Positions 36,054 to 38,554 of a DNA stretch of 38,554 nucleotides are shown in pieces. A program made the translations under genes and the position numbers. The notes below the pieces were generated by a model. That model was not told the DNA's origin. It did no database searches and worked only from the letters and a program-made list of their open reading frames with translations. This DNA is from an uncultured Eubacteriales bacterium (GTDB lineage Bacteria > Bacillota > Clostridia > Oscillospirales > Acutalibacteraceae). Every line of letters begins with the position of its first letter. Within the stretch, counting starts at the first letter, position 1. Where the stretch lies: contig OMXW01000013.1 of NCBI GenBank assembly GCA_900315085.1, positions 1 through 38,554 on the forward strand, in the 5' to 3' direction.

Positions 36054-36845
36054 TTATGTAAGAAACATGCTTAAAAAGTCTCTGAATACAGGCTCCCAAG
36101 CCGCTTCGTTGTGGTGCTGCTCGGGCATAATCACCTTTTTGAGCTTATCCTGCGGGCAGCACTCGCTCAGTGTTTGAAATGTACCCTCAACGCTCATGCA
36201 GATGATTTTTTCAAGCTCGTCTGCGCTTCCCGAGTAGATGTAAAGAAAAGGAATATCGCTGCCTGCTTTTGATTTTATCCAGCTGTCAAGAGCGGGCTTG
36301 CAGTAAAGCATGAAGCAGGGGGAGAATACTCCCGCAGCGCTGAATATGTCGGGGTGGCTTAGAGCGGTAAAAAAGGTCTGAATACCTCCGGAGGAGCTGC
36401 CGCAGATTGCGGTATTTTCCTTTCCTGTCTTTACGGGGAACTGTTTTTCAACCGCGGGCATAACCGTGTTTACTATGAAATCATCAAAAACCTCGCCCTT
36501 GGGGTTGATTTGTTTTTTCATTTCCTCGGGCATGTCCGGCGGAAAGAAAAGCTCGCCTATGCTCTTTGGAGTGAGGTCGTTCGCTCGCTGAACAGGGCTT
36601 TCGTCGTTGTGTATTCCGACTATTACAGCCGCTTTTCCGCTGTTTTGACGTTCGGCGCGAACAGCCTCGCGGGTGTGCCAGCTGCCGAATTGATTTAGTC
36701 CATCTTCAAAAATACTCTGTCCGTCGGTCATGTAAATAACGGGCAGCTTTTCGCCCTCCTCGTGCTCGGGTACAAAAACCCGAACAAGCTTTGTCTGATT
36801 GTCAGAGTAGGGCAGGGTAAGTCTGAATATTTCTTCCTTAATCAT
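36054..36845 (-). CDS. Alpha/beta-hydrolase, putative esterase (esterase D / IroE-like)
   Basis: The 263-residue cytosolic protein has the PF00756-type pattern: VIYMTDGQSIFED near residue 36, AVIVGIHNDESPVQRANDL near 73-91, the nucleophile elbow CGSSSGGIQTFFTALSHPD near 149, and a late HHNEAAW with the likely catalytic His near 245. The acid is probably in YIYSGSADE. Such enzymes cleave acyl or siderophore esters; this substrate is unknown. AGGAG lies by the stop of the zinc-ribbon gene and the gap is 14 bases, so it is the second gene of an operon with that protein. Confidence 0.88.
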   Translation of the reverse strand: MIKEEIFRLTLPYSDNQTKLVRVFVPEHEEGEKLPVIYMTDGQSIFEDGLNQFGSWHTREAVRAERQNSGKAAVIVGIHNDESPVQRANDLTPKSIGELFFPPDMPEEMKKQINPKGEVFDDFIVNTVMPAVEKQFPVKTGKENTAICGSSSGGIQTFFTALSHPDIFSAAGVFSPCFMLYCKPALDSWIKSKAGSDIPFLYIYSGSADELEKIICMSVEGTFQTLSECCPQDKLKKVIMPEQHHNEAAWEPVFRDFLSMFLT

Positions 36846-36859
36846 ATCTGTACTCCTAA

Positions 36860-38263
36860 TTATAAAGTTTTCGTAAGACTGTAAATCGACCAGTAGCTTC
36901 CGCCGTCTATTTCTTTTAGCTGAACAGTTGCGTCGTAGGCCGAATTAAAGATTTCGCTGTCATTGTTTGAGGGATCAATATCATATAGAGCAATGTGTGC
37001 TTTGTAAAGCTCTCCGTTCTTTTCCAGCTTTTTAACCGCTATCCTCTGGAATGGACTGCCTTTTGCAAGGCCTTTTGTAACATAGTTGTGTCCGTCTGCG
37101 GTGTCTTCTCTCCAGTAGTACTCGTGTTTCATATCGTTGTAGCACTGCTCAATCTGCTCGTCGGTGATATTAAATATGTTCTTTGCTATCCAGTCAACCT
37201 TTGCTCCGTCAAATACCATATTATGGTTTGCATCCTGTGTGGGGGTTAGTCCGTAAGTTTCATTGTTAATGCACGGAGGCATCGAAATAATGCTTTGCAG
37301 CAGGTTTTTTTCTCCGCTGCTTCCTACTGTAGTCGAATCATAGTGGTGTCCGTTAGAGTCGTAATAGTGCAGAACGAAATGATTTAAAAAGTCCTTCAAT
37401 TCCTCGGGAGCTTCAATACTCTCGGGAGCTGTGGTCTGTTCCTCGGTGGTAGGTTCTTCGGTAGTTTCCTGAGTAGTTGCTTCGGGTTTTGTCGTTTCTT
37501 TTGCTGCGGCTGTAGAAGCAGCTTCCGTGGGAGCTTTTGCTGTGCTTTTCTTTGTTGAAACCACGCTGTTGTCGTCATCCTTTGGTTCAAGCTTAAATTT
37601 CTTTGTTGAATCGTCATATGTAACGACTGATTTTTCATTGACAAACCTGTCCTGTTTGCCCTCGCGGATGTCGGCAAGCTGCGACATAGCCTTATCCTGC
37701 TTTAAATCAGGCTCAACCGTCATCATACTCGCCGCAGCCATCTTTACGCCGTCCTCTTTGTCGGAGGGACCAACGGTGATGCTGTTAATCTTTTGAGTGT
37801 CCTTATCGGTACTGAGGTCGATTGCATAGTTTTTATCCGAGTATTTATAGCCTTCCTTGTTTTTATACTCAACCCACTTGTTTTGGTCGAGTTTGTTTCC
37901 CGTGATCCGGTTCATCTCCGCAGTATATTCGGCGCAGTTGTAGTCAAAGGTTTTCGGCTTTTTGTGGTTCATTATCATAACAGTCAGCACAACGCCCAGA
38001 CCTATCATTACTGCAATGAGCGAAAACAGCACAATAAGCAAGCCTTTTTTTGATTTCTTTTTCTTCGGCTGATTCTGCGGAACTGAGGGCGGGATATAAG
38101 GTTCTCTGCGCGTTACCGCCTCGGACGCGTACCGAGTTTTTTCGTGATCGCGTGAAGTTCGGCGGGATTTTCTTCCTTTTGGCTGTCTGTACTGAAAACC
38201 GCAGTACGGACAAACGTCTACATCGTCAGCCACACGGTGCTGACATCCCTCACAAAATTTCAT
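36860..38263 (-). CDS. Modular zinc-ribbon membrane protein, paralog 2
   Basis: The 467-residue paralog of the protein at 32908-34164 has C4, C7, C18 and C21 at identical spacing. A longer basic, Pro/Lys-rich cytosolic segment (25-73) follows, then a TM helix (about 74-98). The conserved outer domain (105-227) has LDQNKWVEY and GPSDKEDGVKMAAASMM. A Thr/Glu/Ala-rich linker (about 230-295) leads to a C-terminal domain of about 170 residues that I cannot align with that of paralog 1 or name. It heads an operon with the esterase. The ATG follows GCAGGAA after a leader of about 80 bases. Confidence 0.88.
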   Translation of the reverse strand: MKFCEGCQHRVADDVDVCPYCGFQYRQPKGRKSRRTSRDHEKTRYASEAVTRREPYIPPSVPQNQPKKKKSKKGLLIVLFSLIAVMIGLGVVLTVMIMNHKKPKTFDYNCAEYTAEMNRITGNKLDQNKWVEYKNKEGYKYSDKNYAIDLSTDKDTQKINSITVGPSDKEDGVKMAAASMMTVEPDLKQDKAMSQLADIREGKQDRFVNEKSVVTYDDSTKKFKLEPKDDDNSVVSTKKSTAKAPTEAASTAAAKETTKPEATTQETTEEPTTEEQTTAPESIEAPEELKDFLNHFVLHYYDSNGHHYDSTTVGSSGEKNLLQSIISMPPCINNETYGLTPTQDANHNMVFDGAKVDWIAKNIFNITDEQIEQCYNDMKHEYYWREDTADGHNYVTKGLAKGSPFQRIAVKKLEKNGELYKAHIALYDIDPSNNDSEIFNSAYDATVQLKEIDGGSYWSIYSLTKTL

Positions 38264-38349
38264 AACAATTCCTGCTTTCGGTTACATAGTATTTGTAATT
38301 TGTGTATATTGCCGTAAATTTACGAACAGTCGCATAAAATACTATAATC

Positions 38350-38377
38350 ATTATACCATAGCAGAATATAAATGCAA
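38350..38377 (-). promoter_or_regulatory. Sigma-A promoter of the paralog 2-esterase operon
   Basis: Read leftward: TTGCAT (38372-38377), 16 bases, TATAAT (38350-38355). A 12-base palindrome CGTAAATTTACG lies in the leader at 38313-38324. Confidence 0.78.
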
Positions 38378-38420
38378 GTCAAAACAAGATATTTTATTAT
38401 AATAAAGCAAAGTTTCTAAG

Positions 38421-38452
38421 GCAATACCGCACAATTCAGGTGTGCGGATTGC
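38421..38452. other. Strong stem-loop upstream of the right-edge promoter
   Basis: GCAAT-A-CCGCACA pairs with TGTGCGG-ATTGC around ATTCAGG, with one bulged A. No rightward gene lies upstream that would need a terminator here. Its role is unclear. Confidence 0.5.
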
Positions 38453-38467
38453 GCAGTATTTTCGACA

Positions 38468-38496
38468 TAGACAAATATTAATGGTTATGTTATAAT
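38468..38496 (+). promoter_or_regulatory. Sigma-A promoter of a gene starting beyond the right edge
   Basis: TAGACA (38468-38473), 17 bases, TATAAT (38491-38496). A ribosome site AAGGAGG ends three bases before the window end, so the coding start lies just outside. Confidence 0.75.
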
Positions 38497-38554
38497 ACTA
38501 TTATATAATGACCGAAACAGAAATCATTGCATATGATTCAAAAAGGAGGAAAAC

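Noticed and set aside
1..38554. tRNA, rRNA, CRISPR, transposon, prophage or toxin-antitoxin loci
   Set aside because: I looked on both strands for CCA-ended cloverleaf candidates, regular direct repeats, transposase or integrase motifs and paired small genes, and found none.

Overview
The window looks like a chromosomal core-genome segment from a Gram-positive anaerobe of the Clostridia, most likely the Ruminococcaceae/Oscillospiraceae. The evidence is gene order and content: gdpP-rplI-dnaB and tilS-hpt-ftsH as in Firmicutes, RNase J, ClpE, a group II ECF transporter followed by truA, NifS/NifU-type Fe-S genes, DUF5711 and DUF1653 proteins, and surface proteins with Thr/Glu-rich linkers. Gene starts carry strong AGGAGG-type ribosome binding sites, and TTG starts are common. 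I see no tRNA, rRNA, CRISPR array, insertion sequence or prophage. The taxon is inference from these features, not from a database search.

Layout. Bases 2-1114 hold the 3' two thirds of ilvD, then a terminator and nrdR. A leftward rnhA-iscS-iscU group (1808-3985) follows. A rightward run from about 4130 to 13794 carries rnj, gdpP, rplI, dnaB, tilS, hpt and ftsH. It joins RNA turnover, c-di-AMP breakdown, replication, tRNA modification, purine salvage and membrane proteolysis, and closes with a strong terminator. uvrA (13926-16742) has its own promoter and a candidate SOS box. From 16800 to 21129 come single genes in mixed orientation: a GH13 amylase fused to DUF1653, a four-TM protein, an IscR-like Rrf2 regulator, a DUF2804 protein and a small lipoprotein. 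A long rightward operon (21209-30252) holds ruvCAB, a methyltransferase, ecfA1-ecfA2-ecfT, truA, a DUF5711 protein, cvpA-like and pgsA. clpE stands alone. The last 6 kb carries two related modular membrane proteins flanking a DUF218 membrane protein and an esterase.

Points of most interest: (1) tilS is broken near 11000 by what looks like one extra GT in a (TG)3 run, with its C-terminal domain intact in the next frame. (2) The adjacent hpt lacks about 27 internal residues that include the PRPP-loop segment. (3) Two paralogous proteins at 32908-34164 and 36860-38263 share zinc ribbon, TM helix, a conserved extracellular domain and a TTE-rich linker, but end in unrelated C-terminal domains. (4) A DUF1653 domain is fused to an intracellular amylase. 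(5) There are candidate NrdR and LexA operators in the nrdR and uvrA promoters, a structured rnj leader with a five-codon reading frame, and overlapping divergent promoters at 18456-18505.

No wholly new defence or mobile system is visible. The modular paralog family is the best candidate for something undescribed.
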